A stretch of DNA of 64,000 nucleotides from Moniliophthora roreri (GCA_001466705.2 LATX02000176.1:620001-684000), one strand, 5' to 3'; shown: positions 1 through 13,250, counted from the stretch's first letter. Program-made: numbers and translations. The notes: generated by a model from the sequence alone, not told the origin.

Positions 1-2712
1 CAGATCTCTTGTCTTTGAAAACTCGATACGCAAAAGGGATGGCTTCTTTGGCCAGATTGATGCAACTTGCGGCTGCAGATTTGTAAACTCGTTGGGTTAC
101 TCAAGGTCTGTTCCCGCATCCGCACCTGCAAAGTCATCCCACTTAAAGTTTCTGCTTTATATCCACAGTGAGACAATATTTCTGAGCATAGGGCCAGTAT
201 GGAGTGAAAATTTTCCTTACGGGGGAGGATGTCTGATGCGTTGACAAACGGGGTGCCTTGAGTCTGTTAGTGAGCGGAGATACATATCAGACTCTGGAAT
301 CAGTTGGGAAGAGGATTACTTTTGGGAAAGGAAAAAGTAAGCAGAAAACATGGTATACTCCGTTTAAATAATCAAAAGTATTTACACGACTGACTGCACT
401 TCATAGCACAGTTATCTCCATACCACCTCAGGCTCACATCTAATCAGAAAAGAATCGAGCGAGACGGAATACTGGATTGAAACATTGGAAGCACGACGAC
501 AATGACAGCAAGGTTCTCCTGGCGATAACCCAACCTGGCAAGTCCTATGTTCCTCTTCCTCAGAGAGTGTATTTACTTTTTATGGCGAGATGACGCGACT
601 CATTCTCATTTTTAGAGATCTTGTCAGCTGTCGTTGTCGAATCAACGGCCGTCAAGGAAATATCGCGCCATAAATCCAAACGAGAGAACATGGTGATTCC
701 CGTCATCGAAATTCCTGCTCAACCATCAAAACAGGACGCCCAATCTGTTGAAGACGAGGAAGATTTGAGAAAATGACTGTTTGAATGGGTCAGTACGGCC
801 AGATTAGGTTTGCAGAGGCGAGTCGATTCACTGGTGAATGCATGAAGGCCCAGAACCTGATTCAACTTCATAGTTTGCTAGCAAATGATCGTGTGGATCC
901 CTTTGTCACGGTTTAGGATGCACCGACTCCTAATGTGGTTGGAACTGTAACAAATTTGCATTGGTACGGATTTTCTTCCTCCATCATTCATCCAGGCGGT
1001 GATTGACTGTGTAACATTTGTCCCAATCTCACTACATTTACGTCCCTCCTACTCAACGTTTGTTTGATCCAGAAAACATTTTCAGTCGTCCTCGCAGCCC
1101 CAGATCGTGTCTATCCACAGCACATTCTTGTATATCGAGTCCTGTGTGTTATATATTATATCCCACACACTCCTTCCTCTACCGCTGAGGCTACGCCGAT
1201 TCGGGATCTGACAAGGGACTTCGAGGACACTTGGTGCTTGTCATAATATGAGAAGACGTCGGCTCCACAGCGACGGTCCAGGGTGCAACAAGAGGATGCT
1301 GTTGCGTCCTGGCAGAGAATATAGGGAAGCACGACGCAAGGTGAGGCTGAGCATCTTTGATGATAGCTCTCGATGTATGCAAATACAATGCTGAGGAACG
1401 AACTCACAGAATTTTGTGGTTCTTGTTCTGGTCCAGTTCTGTAGACTCCTCGGAAGCAACGACTATAATTCTGTTACGACCCCTCCAATTCTACGTATTT
1501 TGAGCGCTTCTCAAAAGGTACAAATTTCGTAACTTGTAGGTTACCCGACCCCGAATAATCCTATCGTGGAGCGTATCATCGGTTGGCCAAGGCATAACTT
1601 CTCGTTCGTTAGTCCAAGCATCGATGAGACCAGGTTGCGACTATTGTGGCAAGTCTTGATGAATGGCCACATGCGACTGGGGCGACATCCTTTTGAAAGG
1701 CCTTCACCTGATGTCATAGGGTATGGCTCTCGATTTTTGCTCATTGCTTTCCTGAAACATCTCTGATTTAGATTCGATGTTATGCCAACGTTAGCAGAGG
1801 TCCAACACCCGTGTCGGGTTTGGATAAGAACAGGCTCGCTGCAGGCGGAAGCCGGAGCCACCGGGTTTGGGCAAAAGAGGCCCTGTGAGCTACATTGTCT
1901 ACCCAAATTAGTAGTACATCCGGCGCTCGTCCACAGAAAGCCAGAGGCAACCGGGACGATCACCAATTACTGAAACTACGAACAAGGTGGCAATTTCGCG
2001 CCTTATGGAATCTTTTGAGATTTTTATAGGCCGATCCCGCCTGAGTAGGCCCCAAAGTGTCTTGTGGACAAAGGCCTGTCCGATTCCGAGATTTCCAGAA
2101 CGGCCTCGCCACCCACTCCACTGGGTCCTACGTTAGCCCCGATGCATTCCGATGAAGGTACCCAATTCGAGTATGATGTTGAAGCTACGCTACTCCAGTC
2201 CCATCCGACGCGTCCTGAAGCAGCAACAAGTTCCAAGTTTGTCGATCAAGGAAGCATCGTACGTTCATAGCATTGCTCTTTTTGAGAGAAAATCTCAGCT
2301 CTTCCCCATCAAGGGGCTCATCACAAGTGAAAAGGCTAGCAGCTGTAGCCACCTTGACTGCAGCTTTCCTCATCGGCTGGTGCCAGGGAGCCACGATTGA
2401 CAAATCGGCCGAGGCCATCAGGGCCACTATCCAACAACAAATTGGCTGCCTCTGTTGGTTCGGAATGGATAAAGCCTACTGGCATAAGGGATGAGGGACT
2501 CTCCTCATTTCTAGAACCATGGAACAATGGATCGTCGCAACCCTACATAACTTGAGTCAATGGGATACACCTCCATTGGCCGCCATTATGCCATTATTTC
2601 CAACATCACAGACATCTAGCCGCAGTTCACAGAGCCACAGATTGCAGGCATAAATAGGTCTACAACCAACGCTGCCTTTCTCCCAGACACTCAACGCACA
2701 ACACACACCAAT
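1..2712. other. Left flank, no confident gene
   Basis: No reading frame here has convincing codon structure plus splice signals. Short plus-strand open stretches at 1566-1973 and 2064-2494 could be remnants. The piece near 2330-2450 reads like a first membrane helix (LTAAFLIGWCQG) followed by a charged segment. It faintly recalls the start of a fungal major-facilitator transporter, but nothing downstream continues it. I treat the stretch as intergenic or relic DNA. Confidence 0.4.
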
Positions 2713-3787
2713 ATGACAATGTCCACTTCAGCAAACCTTCAGAAACAGACAGTTTCACGCAGAGCCTCGTCGACCGAGGATGGCAGGGTCAGGAAAGCAG
2801 AGACTTTCGTGCCTGAGGAACTCGTAAGTCCTATTTGCGTTACAGCTCAATGATGTTCTTATAGTTGGGACGGACAGAATGCAAGAGGTAGACAGCAAAG
2901 CCTGGCAACCGTGCACGAATCTTATACCTCTCCATCCTCTCCTTTTGGAGGTTCCCCTCCTTCCAACCGTGGTACATTCGTGCCAATGCCCACTCCCCGT
3001 CGCACGTCGCGTTCGAGTCCAGCACCCGGTTCTCCACTACAACCGCGCCCTTCGTTGTATTCTCCGAAAGGAATTCCTGCGCCTTTACGCGAACCAACCC
3101 CGGTGCCTCCCACTCTCCCATTTTCCATTGGGAGTACATCGACCTCATCCCCACGGCCTTCGCCACTCCCCAACCCTGCTGTCAATGGACGGAACACGTC
3201 GTGGCTCCGGTCTTTCCATTATCCCAGATGCCGCGCTATGCAGGATAGCTTTGCCGGAAACTACAGGATTTTTATTAAACATCATGAGATTCCCCAGGAC
3301 TTGTCCTTTGGAGAGATTGCCGGGTACTTGTGGGAGGCCGACGGAGCATATGCAGGTGTTCAATGCTACATTCCCCAAAAGCAATGAACATTTCCAATGC
3401 GGTATTTTCTTCGATCCTGGCATCCTATTCCCGTTCTTCGATCTCTTCAAACGTACTGATATCGCCATGTACAATTTCCGAATCCACACCAAGGATGAGC
3501 AGGGTGTATTTGTCGATAACCTGCGTCTCACGGAGTCAACGAGCAGTTATATTGGGAGTTTTATGAGGAGTGTCGCGTTTGTGGCCGATGTTGGGGTTGT
3601 TGGGATGAGTCAACCTTGCGGCCAATTCTCTATGCAGTGTACTGGCACCGACCTTCCGGGTGTCGCGAGTATTGATTTCGAGTTTTATGCTGTTCCCTGT
3701 GCTAAAGGCACCATCGTTGGGCCTGCCAAGAGAATTGCTGACAAGGATTTCTTGAGAACGGCTCTTGAGCTCCGTGACATGTACTGA
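2713..3787 (+). CDS. Unknown protein, Pro/Ser-rich N-terminus
   Basis: I do not recognise this family. A first exon from ATG 2713 runs to about 2823 and is followed by a GTAAGT donor. The frame beginning near 2890 is rich in Pro and Ser, as in a disordered linker. The frame from about 3356 to TGA at 3787 looks truly coding (ends ALELRDMY) and is rich in Phe and hydrophobics. Linking these parts requires a frame change between about 3180 and 3357. An intron from the GTCAATGG donor at about 3179 to the acceptor before 3358 would do it, but I cannot prove the join. A 302-codon frame (2879-3787) is also open throughout, so a simpler structure is possible. The C-terminal part is the best supported. 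Confidence 0.5.
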
Positions 3788-4666
3788 TAATACTCCAATA
3801 CCGTATAACTTGATATAAGCTATGTCATGTATGTCCGTACTCATATGAACTATAAACGATTGCTGCTTGGGTTCAAAAAGGTGATTCACACATAATTCCA
3901 ATGGCAATGTATCAACCACTGGCGGTCATCGAATGAAAGCTTTTCAGTCTCGTGCCTGTCGTCGCCGCGTCTTGCCTTCCAACCACTTCCATCAAACGCG
4001 TCACTACTCCGCCTCCATTGTCATTTGTAGTACAGGGCGCCGTTGGTCCTGCCGTCGCTTTGATTGCTCTTCAGGACCACCACAACAATCCCCATCATGG
4101 CTATTGCACATATACGGCGACAAATTTCAACGGACAAAGTCGGACACTCATTCTCAGCCTGTCGTCTCCTCTCTTATACATCTTGAAGTCACCCCTCTCA
4201 GAGCCACAGCATACCCATTCCCAATGCTACGAAACTCCACAGAAGAGTGCAAAATTCCCTTTCACCAGTGCTGTCCACACAACGCTTCCTATCTAGTTCT
4301 GGACAGAGAATCAGAGACTCCAAGCCGAGTCGCCCGAGTCTGGATTGCCTCATACTATCATCACCAACCCAAGGCGTCGTCCGTCCTCCGAAATCGTTCA
4401 AGCTGGGTTCAACGAATGGACAAGTGGGAAGGGTCTGAAATCTTGCAACGAGCATTGTCAAGTTTCATGGGAAAACAGCTGTCTGACAGCGATCTGTCAA
4501 GTTCACGGCACTCTTGAAGTCAGAGCCTCTCCACTGGTACCATCCGCGGCCGAGCCGACTGTCTTTCCCAATCTGTCTCAATAGACAATTCGTTTCCAAG
4601 GGTACCATGACTGACTCTTTTATATCAGCTAGACTCGAGCATTGACAATCCCTTCCCCCCAGAAAG
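3788..4666. other. Spacer before GHR gene 1
   Basis: Two overlapping plus-strand open frames (3933-4517 and 3952-4296) occur here, but both have low-information, Ser/His-rich composition and no splice support. I read the stretch as intergenic plus promoter. A TATA-like CTTTTATA lies about 50 nt before the GHR start and has a counterpart before the second copy. Confidence 0.4.
4617..4624 (+). promoter_or_regulatory. TATA-like element of GHR gene 1
   Basis: The string CTTTTATA lies about 45-50 nt before the ATG at 4667. The paralogue at 11363 has the same string (about 11310) at the same spacing. Such boxes are common upstream of strongly or inducibly expressed fungal genes. The assignment is by position and paralogue conservation only. 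Confidence 0.4.
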
Positions 4667-6042
4667 ATGTCCGACACCGATGTCAGAGCGCAACCTATTG
4701 CGACTGACGGCTCGTATCAACGAGTAGCATCTGTATTCCGCAATACTATCGAGAAGAGAGGAAAGTTCGAGCCAGAAGGAACTATGCCTATCATGTTCCT
4801 CCAGTTGAATTCACGAGTTTGACTTGCTTGCCCAGATCGGTATCATCTATACGTCTCCATGATATGTCGTATGTTGAATCCAGCCGCACCTCCTTCATTC
4901 TAGGATGATAAACCGTGCATACAGCTTGGGCGGCACGTACATTGATCGTGAGGAAGTTGAAGGGCCTGCAGGATATCATTCGTGCGTTGCTCGCTAAAAA
5001 AAAAATAATCAGTGTTACTGAAGCTTGACATGCCATCTTCAGCTGTGACTATTGCCTCGCCTCGAATGACATCTTCCGGATGGCCCTTTGCCATTGTCGA
5101 CAACTTCCCCGGAACTGAAGAAGACCCACTTTATGGTTCAAGCTACATCATGGACTTGTATCGCAAAGCAGATCCAAACTATTCTGGAAGGTGCCTCTCA
5201 GCAATTTTGCCTTTGTCTTGGTGCAAGGACTAATTCGTCCAACGCCAGATTTACGGTACCTGTGTTATGGGATAAGAAGACTCAAACGATCGTGAATAAC
5301 GAATCGTCCGAAATCATTCGGATATTCAATTCTGCTTTTAATGAACTCCTTCCGGAGAAATACGCCAAGGTGGACTTGTATCCGGAGGAACTGAGGGGAG
5401 ACATTGACGAGCTCAATGAGTGGGTGTACACTGACATTAATAGTATGTTGACTCAACATCACGTACCGTATCGGACTAAGGTGATGTCCCATATAGACGG
5501 TGTTTATCGTTCCGGCTTCGCCACTACCCAGCAAGCCTATGAAACTGCCGTGAAAACGTTATTCGCTGCTCTCGATCGTGTCGAGGGGAGACTTCACGGG
5601 AAGGATTATCTTGTCGGTGGGAAGCTGACGGAAGCAGATGTGAGGTTATGGGCTACGATGGTACGTGTCTACACCCTTCAACAATGTAGGAGTGTTCACC
5701 CTCATCTGCAGATTCGTTTTGATCCTGCATACCATGGTGACTTTAAGTGTAATATCAAGGATATAAGACATGGTTATCCTGAGATAAACCGGTGGGTTAC
5801 GTGCCCTTAACTCATCATTCTAGTTGACGCTGTTTGATAGGTGGATGAAGAACTTGTACTGGAATGGCGACGAAGATGCGTTCAAGTCCTCCACCAACTT
5901 TGATCACATCAAAAGTGGCTATTACTCTCTCAACTGGGTAAGTGTCCGTCTGTGAATTTGAGAGTGAGACTGACTAGTTGAATAGGTCAATCCAAATGGT
6001 ATCGTTCCCGTTGGGCCGATTCCAGACATTGAACCTTTGTGA
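4667..6042 (+). CDS. Glutathionyl-hydroquinone reductase, copy 1 (splice donor lost)
   Basis: Xi-class glutathione transferases of this type reduce glutathionyl-hydroquinones to hydroquinones in the cytosol, using a Cys-Pro-Trp active site. Here the site reads CPWAAR, formed across the intron that ends just before the Trp codon. Downstream are the family stretches SPRM, GWPF, FTVPVLWDK, IVNNESSEIIR and LTEADVR, and the ending PVGPIPDIEPL. The gene is about 90% identical to the copy at 11363 and shares its intron positions. One lesion is visible. Where copies 2 and 3 have the first GT donor, this copy reads CT at 4782-4783, and no nearby donor keeps the frame. Without splicing, translation stops shortly after. 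A downstream Met directly before the active site (MICPW) could give a shorter protein. It is therefore either a recent pseudogene or an N-terminally shortened gene. Confidence 0.85.
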
Positions 6043-7819
6043 ACTTGTGAGATAGTGACGGATTACGCAAGACTGATTTAAGATAGGCACTGAATCATTC
6101 AACAATGTAGATCCTAGTTGCTTGGCAATGTTATGAGTACATAGAAGCGATAAAAAGGAAACAATACAGTAAGTTGGTGAGTATAAGAAGGTAATGGAAG
6201 ATTTGGGTTTGAATATATGGAGACACATGTATATCGTCACGCAGGTAACCCCCATACCTCCAGTTCAGGCTTTTCCAAAGACAATGTCCATTCTAACTGC
6301 TCAAAACTCCGCGCCACGACGGCCTTATCGTGGCTAATGTAACACTGTGCATAGCGTCGAGCAGAATGTACGACATCTTGTGCAGCCTGTACCGATTCCG
6401 GATATGCACGTCCTCCTTCCGAAGACATGCCACTAAATATCCGCGCTAGTCATATCTCTGCTCGAGGGTAAGTGAAAGGTCTGATGGCTCTTCGGGCCAT
6501 TCACTTCAGTCGGTGGGTGTGTAAGGTAGCAACCATCCAAAGTTGTACGCTCCTCTTAGAAACGCATCCTGTCGACCCATAATCAATGCGTTTCAGAACC
6601 GGCGGTTGTCATTGGCCAGCGAGAGAAGTGTTCGAGCGGCGGTCAAAAAACACGGTGGATCGAAAGCCTCATTGACCGGTAGGCGTTCTATCGCGTCCTG
6701 TCTGATCGCGAAATGACTGAACAAAAGTGAAGCGGAGAAACTGGGACCCACAAATACACGTGTTGGCTTCGCGGGTCTCGTCCGCCTGTCATGCATGCAC
6801 CACTCTTCTCTCGAGTATGCGCACAACAATCCTCGGGTTTCGAAGTTTTCTTCGACTTTTCGAAGATCAAGATTCGTGATCAATATGCTTAGTACCCCCC
6901 AATGCGAACATCCGGTAGCAGGCAAGCTGAAAACTTGAAAGTCCGTTGTGGGTTCAACTGCGTTATGCACCATCTCTAACTTCTCGATTGTATCTAGGAT
7001 CAGGGATACCCTTCCCAAGTTGACTGATGCGCAAAACCCAGGCGATGATCCATTCATTAACCAATTTCCTGGGGTTTTTCAGACAGCCGTGAGCAGCCTC
7101 CTGACCAACTCCAGGTTGCGACAAACATGGACACGTTCTCGGCACCTCATCGAAGACAGCGACTCCGTCACTGAACACCCCTGCGAGTTCAGTGTCAAAT
7201 ACCCCAGGAAACGCTGGTGGTGGACCATCGACGGGGCAGAAATGGCCAGCGAGTCCGAAGACGCCGGCTAAGTCCCTTCCTGCAAGGAAGCCTAAGATGA
7301 AGAAGAGGAAGCAGAATTGGGGGGTCAGCGACAACCTATTGATTTGGTGAGGCGATTTGGTATATCTTTATTCGTGTAACTCTGGAGTTGACATGGACAG
7401 TCGATATGAAACGTTCGTTCTAATCCTCAAGTGCTGTGCAAGCTGGGAGTTCTGAGTAATGCTGCATTTCAAGTGCTACTCGTATCGGTTCCTCTCTTTC
7501 ACTAGCTACTCATTGTGAATCATGCATTCATGAGTCGTGACTTGAGAAGTTTCTTTTTTCTTCATGAGGCAAGTACATCATGTAGTTTCGAGTATGAAGT
7601 ATCGAGTGATGCAGCAGCCTCACGACTCAACTCATCCTATTACAGGAAAGTGTGCTTCAAAGCTAGATGACCGACATACGGCAGAGGCTACAACGCAGTT
7701 CGGTGCCGTTGACAACTTAATGGACAACCAGTGATTCTTGTACGTTCAAATAGTGCTTTGATTTAATTGTACATTTCATTCACTAACTCGTTTCTTCACT
7801 CTTCCACCACTCGTAAAGC
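6043..7819. other. Gap between GHR 1 and dienelactone hydrolase
   Basis: Minus-strand frames at 6237-6428, 6593-7057 and 6963-7334 are open but show no family signal that I recognise and no clear linking introns. The short 6237-6428 frame (ending LEVWGLPA) could be a terminal exon. The stretch from 7340 to 7819 is AT-richer and holds no gene that I can see. Confidence 0.35.
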
Positions 7820-8836
7820 TTAGAGATACTTGATCATCCACTCAACAGTGCTCTTGAACGCGCCCTCTTTGCCCGCCTTCACCTTGGGATCACTGAGATC
7901 CCCACGGACAGCAAAACCGTGAGTGCAGCCGTCAAAGTACTCCCTCTTGTACCCAGGCCCGAATCCCTTGAAGATTTCATCGGCTTTGGCTTGAGATTCG
8001 GGCGGGAATTGCTGGTCGACTGTGCACGAATTGATGAGGAGGGGTGTTTTCGAGGTAGAGACGTATCTCTGCCGGAGTGTTAGCGAGAGGTATACCAGTT
8101 CAACGACAACCTACTCACCTCGAGATCATCAGGAACCTGAAGCAGAGAAGGGTGTGAAGTCGCGCCGGCTTTGATAATGTTCTCGAATGCTAGGTCAAAG
8201 ACGTAGCGACCTATCGACAATCGTAAGCTGTGTAAGAAGAAACGGGATGTATAATGCACACGCGCCTCCAAAGCAGTATCCAGTCGCACCAAATGCCGTA
8301 ACACCTTGGGCTTTGAGTCCCTCGATGACCTTGTCGAGCGTAGGGCGGGTTTTGTCTTGACCGTGGTTAGGGAACCATTTCATGATATCAAAGTTCTCGC
8401 CGATGAGAGCGTCGGCAGGAATGGGGTCGTCGTTCAGATAGTCGGGAGCGATGGTCTATTCGCGCGTTCAATATCAATTACGCATCTAACAAGAGATTGA
8501 AACACGCCTTGAAACCGTTCTCAGCAAAAGAGTCCACAAGGAGTTGAGCATTCGGCAACTGAGGTCCAAAAACGTCTGCGAGGTAGAGCAAAACTTTGTC
8601 TTTGGGGTAGTCGCTGCTGGGAGTCGCGACGTAACAATTGACACCGCCGATTTTTTCCCATTTGCCTTTGCAGAGCTTATCGGTTTGAATCAAAGTGAAT
8701 ATTGACGCGATAAACAACGTACCTGTGGGAGTACCCTCGTGAACGACACCTGCGGAATAAAATGAAAAGCGTCAGCACTTTGCAAAGCCATAGGGCGACA
8801 CAACGCACCTTTAACGCAGTCTTTGCAGAAACTCAT
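7820..8836 (-). CDS. Dienelactone hydrolase family protein
   Basis: An alpha/beta hydrolase of the dienelactone hydrolase family, which opens lactone rings in the breakdown of chlorinated or natural catechols. It is probably cytosolic, as no signal peptide is seen. The protein starts [10 protein letters not shown], then HEGTPTGKWEKI, a typical family N-terminus. The catalytic triad is visible: Cys in GYCFGGRYV, Asp in [11 protein letters not shown] and His in [10 protein letters not shown]. It ends EWMIKYL. About 245 residues are encoded in six exons, the usual family length. Two introns (8456-8507 and 8211-8265) appear to start with GC rather than GT. These are the only choices that keep the frame, and the second one restores the canonical CFGGRYV motif. 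Neighbouring GHR genes also handle aromatic compounds, which may be meaningful or chance. Confidence 0.92.
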
Positions 8837-11362
8837 TGTGCTACAAGATGAGATGGGAGCTTGAGAATGGGAAAGATGGGACAAAGATGGATTTATACAA
8901 GTGAAGCTCTTACAAATACGCTCACGCTGCCTGTTAGTCTGATGTCATAACCTTCTACCCGACAACGACGAAGACATCACTCCCACAGCTCGGATAGCTA
9001 CCGAAGTCAGTCAGCAGAGGATCCTTTGATGCTAAAATTGTATTGTCGAATGTTGGATGGGTAAACAAGACCCCGGTTTATCGCATGCAGACGAAATATA
9101 TCCACGGTCATCATACCTGCCGACGACCACGAAAGACATCGGCCGACCTAAATTTATCCGTCAAGTATGTAACGGTAAAACCTGGAAGCGTGCGCATCCC
9201 GCCCAACTTGTCGGTGTGCTGGTCGCCCAGTTAAAGTGTTTGCCTTGAGTACGGTGTCTGCAGAAATGGGGTGCGAACGGGCCACATTGTTTGGTGTGAG
9301 CTGGGAAACGTCAAGAGACCTTGGCAAGCAAGGTACCTAATTCGGCAGATTGGTCTCCCTCGTACAAACTACATCTCCCAGCTTTGAAAGATCTGGTGTT
9401 CGGTAACCCCATGTCCAATCTTCACGACACTCCTCGAACCTCAAGTTGAAGCCATCACCATAACCAAAAGGTGTACGGAGGCCATGTTGTTGGAGACTGA
9501 GGTTTATGCTCGACTCATCAAAGATTTGCGGATTACACGTGGATAAGAGTTAGAGCAGGCTGGAGACAACACAGCCATCCACTCCGTTCATTTGTAAATT
9601 GGAGGTACGTCGTCTAGTAACGGGTTCTGACATTCATATGATCTCTATCAGGGCCATACATCCTTCGCTTGGTGAAGAAGTGTTCAGTGTTTGTCTAGTT
9701 GGGAGATATACAAGTGATTTTGCCCCAAATCGCCCATCGCTCTGAAGAATTCCGACAATCTAGAAATGTATCAGCATATCTGGCATTTCACCGAAATGAG
9801 GCAGACGTACCCGACTCGCCACCGATAACTTTGTGCGTGTTGCCCTCAATGCCAACACGAGCGACACTAGACAAATCATACACATGCTACATGCTATCCA
9901 CATTTTGGTGTCTATAGCACTCGAACTCCCCATTACCCCACCAAAAGCTGGGTAGCACCAATATAGACACGCGAAAGAAAGATCATTAAGTCTCGACACC
10001 CACTTGAAAAGACAGTCGCTGTGAAGCTAGCCGATAGTATAGAGTATAGCAGTGTGTTTTTCCGTTACAGAGGACAAAACCTTGATCCATTGATGTTTTG
10101 CTTTCGTAATGTCCTTCCGTAGACCTCTACCCCAAGCTTATTAGCAGCCTCTTCAGAATTACGTTATAACAAACACTTTAGCTTGCGAAACCGATATGGA
10201 TTGGGAGAAGATGGAATTTGGATTCCCGGTTCTTCGGCGGAATGTTGGACTTGAGGCGGTATTCGTCGGCATTTCCTACACCAGTCGTCTTGTATGTTTC
10301 TGAAAGACGCGTTCTGGGGATAGAATGAGCGAATGAAGCCATTACAGACCTTCATTTAGACCCGATTTGCGATCGCCCTAGCAAATACACCGAGTAGGTT
10401 GAGATTTCCGAACGAAAAATCCTGAGACAATCACAAGACACGCTGCCTCTCCCCAGCCTTTCACTCTCCAGTCATTGCGCCCCTTTAACTTGCTGTTCCC
10501 AATATTCATGGGTCCGTTTTCCCTTATCACGAATCCATTCGGGTTCTACAGCCGTGTCAGAGGAGGCAAACAAAGCTGGACTGGGAATCAACACTCACGA
10601 GCAATATACTAGTAGACTCCAGGGGTAAAGGGAATCCGGAAGCCGTTCAGGACTTCGTTCTCCTTGCTACCAAAAGGACCCAACGGGCAATCGTCTTTGA
10701 ATTCTGACGCAAATTTGAGGGCCAGCAAGTACATATCCCCACGGCCCTGTCTAACGAAATAGTATCATTGCAAGGTGAGGCTTATTCTCTGCCATGCTGG
10801 TACTCATCCCTGCAGCTAAAACCACAACGTTCTTGGGGGTCGTTAGCGGATATCGTCTTGCCAAGTCGAACGCAGGCATCGAACAGGTTGAATTGAATTA
10901 GTGTGCCAGAGGCCCAGATTCGAGATTGAAGATTGTGGCCGAAAAGTTCAAGTGCCTGCCGCCGCGGCGAGTCTTCTCCAGAGTACCTCGGGCCAGGCTC
11001 ACCATCGTCGCGTCTGACTCTCAACTTCCTTCAATGCAACAACCAACAAGAGGCGAAGCTATCCACAAAAGTCCATTTCAAAGTCTTCTGTCTCCCCTTG
11101 CCATCTCCATCACTTCGCAACGTGCCGTCGCTTTGCGTTGTGCACACCAAATCATCGCATGAGTTCTTTCAGTAGCTTAATCAAGCTCCCGTGGTCCTGG
11201 GATATCCACAGATCCACCACGGTATGGCGCCATTCGACTCCCGGATTTTTGATTACTCATTATTCTCGATAAGCAAGTCATTCCAGCTGACCAAGGACAT
11301 TACCTCGCGCTTTTATAGAGAGAGAAGATTCGACCAACTCCAGTATTCTCGATCTCAGCACA
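8837..11362. other. 2.5-kb gap, no gene seen
   Basis: All open frames are short (80 codons or less), overlap on both strands and lack splice-linked continuity. I see no repeat, RNA gene or family motif. The last 100 nt act as the GHR 2 promoter, with CTTTTATA about 50 nt before its ATG. Confidence 0.4.
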
Positions 11363-12719
11363 ATGACAGACACCGATGTCACAAAGCAACCCGTGGCCGC
11401 TGATGGCTCGTTTAAACGAGTAGCATCTGTTTTCCGTAACACTATCGAGAAGGGAGGACAGTTTGAGCCAGAAAAAGGTATGTCTACATTGTCCTCGAGT
11501 TGAGCACCTATACTGAATCTCGTACAGATCGGTATCATCTATACGTCGCACTTACATGCCGTATGTCCGAGTATAGCATCTTTCATGGTTATCGATGATT
11601 CATGGTACATACAGCTTGGGCCACACGTGCATTGATCGTTAGGAAGTTGAAGGGGCTACAGGATATCATTCGTGCGTCGCTCGTCCTTTCATGCAGCTTA
11701 AGCCTCACGCAGCTTCAGCTGTCACAATCGCCTCTCCTCGATTGACACCTTCCGGATGGCCTTTCGCCAATGTCGACAACTTCCCTGGAACTGAAGAGGA
11801 TCCATTGTACGGTTCAAGTTATAGTTCAGACTTGTATCGTAAAGCGGATCCGAATTACTCTGGAAAGTGTGTTCAGGAGTGCTGCCTTTTTCTTTTCGAT
11901 GATGAGGCTGACCCGCTCGGAAACAGGTTCACTGTTCCTGTGCTCTGGGATAAGAAGGCTCAAACGATCGTGAATAACGAGTCGTCCGAAATCATTCGGA
12001 TATTCAACTCTGCTTTCAACGAACTCCTTCCGGAGAAATACGCCAAGGTGGACTTGTATCCGGAGGAATTGAGGGGAGAAATTGACGAGCTCAATGAGTG
12101 GGTATATACTGATATCAATAGTAAGTCGACTCAATGCTCATGCATCGTATCGGGCTAATATGATGTCCCATGTAGACGGCGTTTATCGTTCCGGCTTTGC
12201 CACCACCCAGCAAGCCTATGAAACTGCTGTGAAAGCGTTATTCGCTGCCCTCGATCGTGTCGAGGAAAGAGTTCGCGGAAAGGATTATCTTGTCGGCGGG
12301 AAGCTGACGGAGGCAGATGTGAGATTATGGGTCACTGCAGTATGTATCTGTGTTCTTCATGGACGTAAAAGTATTCACCATGCTTGTAGATTCGCTTCGA
12401 TCCTGCGTATCACGGTGACTTTAAGTGCAACATCAAGGACATAAGGCATGGTTATCCTGAGATCAACCGGTGGGTTACGTGCCCTTGATTTGTCATTCTA
12501 GCTGACGCTGTTTAATAGGTGGATGAAGAACCTGTACTGGAAGGGGGATGAAGCGTTCAAATCTTCCACCGACTTCGATCATATCAAAGGAGGCTATTAC
12601 TCTCTCACCTCGGTAAGTATTTCTCTCTATAACTCTGAGAGTAATACTGACTGGTTTCATAGGTCAACCCGAATGGCATCGTTCCTGTTGGGCCGATTCC
12701 AGACATTGAACCTTTGTGA
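11363..12719 (+). CDS. Glutathionyl-hydroquinone reductase, copy 2
   Basis: Same enzyme family as at 4667, but with every splice site intact. The first exon ends at GT (GGTATGTCT) and joins to DRYHLYVALT. The active site is then completed across the second intron as CPWATR. The rest of the order is ASPRLTPSGWPF, GTEEDPLYGSS, FTVPVLWDKK, NNESSEIIRIF, then the C-terminal helical domain with VYRSGFATTQQAYE and LVGGKLTEADVR, and the ending PVGPIPDIEPL. About 330 residues in eight exons is normal for the family. It is almost identical to copy 1, so the pair arose by a recent local duplication with the dienelactone hydrolase lying between. The likely role is reduction of quinone-glutathione conjugates formed during oxidation of aromatic compounds. 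Confidence 0.93.
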
Positions 12720-13147
12720 CTCACGGGATCACGACGGACTATGCGAAACTGATTTAAATACCCATGTCAATTGTAATGCATCGGGTTTGTACAATGGTCA
12801 ATGAAATCACAAGTTCAATAGTGGCGTGTCAACAAGGCGAGGAATAGGCAGCAGACGTGTCTCTCATCCTACCACCCTCGTTCCTCAATCCTAAGCTCTT
12901 GTGGTTTCCTTTGTCTACGTCAATGTCCCCAGTCAATTCTGCAATATGTATGCAAAGTCTTTTGTTACTTGTACAATCGTTCCCCTCCCTAAATGATGCA
13001 ATGGGTTTGAGTTCACCAATGGAGAGGGGAAAACACCAAGTACAGAAGAGTTCGTATCCTAACTCCGAGGTGTCGAAGTCTGTCGAAAGTGGCATCCAGG
13101 CAGAACCCGATTCCGTCACGCTATTCTGTTACGTAGGTCGCCACCAT
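12720..13147. other. Gap after GHR 2
   Basis: Overlapping open frames on both strands (12857-13237 plus, 12829-13119 minus) have no recognisable content. Nothing else is seen. Confidence 0.35.
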
Positions 13148-13250
13148 GATATCCCTCGCCGCCTCTATCTACGCCACTCCGCTCTCTATCGTCATTGCTG
13201 TTGGAGATGTTCTTTCCCTTCCATCGAAACAAAGTAAGGGGCGACTAGGC
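13148..13250 (+). pseudogene. Fragment of a subtilisin signal-peptide exon
   Basis: About 45 nt from ATG 13148 closely match the signal-peptide region of the S8 gene at 14177: both read CTCGCC, then TCTATCTA, then GCCACTCCGCTCT. In this fragment the key codon is TAC (SIYATPL), whereas the downstream gene has TAA. Similarity fades after about 13195 and the rest of the protease is absent. It is a truncated duplicate, useful because it shows the ancestral codon. Confidence 0.6.

Noticed and set aside
3933..4517. A 194-codon open frame before GHR 1 as a gene
   Set aside because: Composition is unlike a protein, an overlapping frame is equally open, there is no splice or family support, and its end runs into the GHR promoter.
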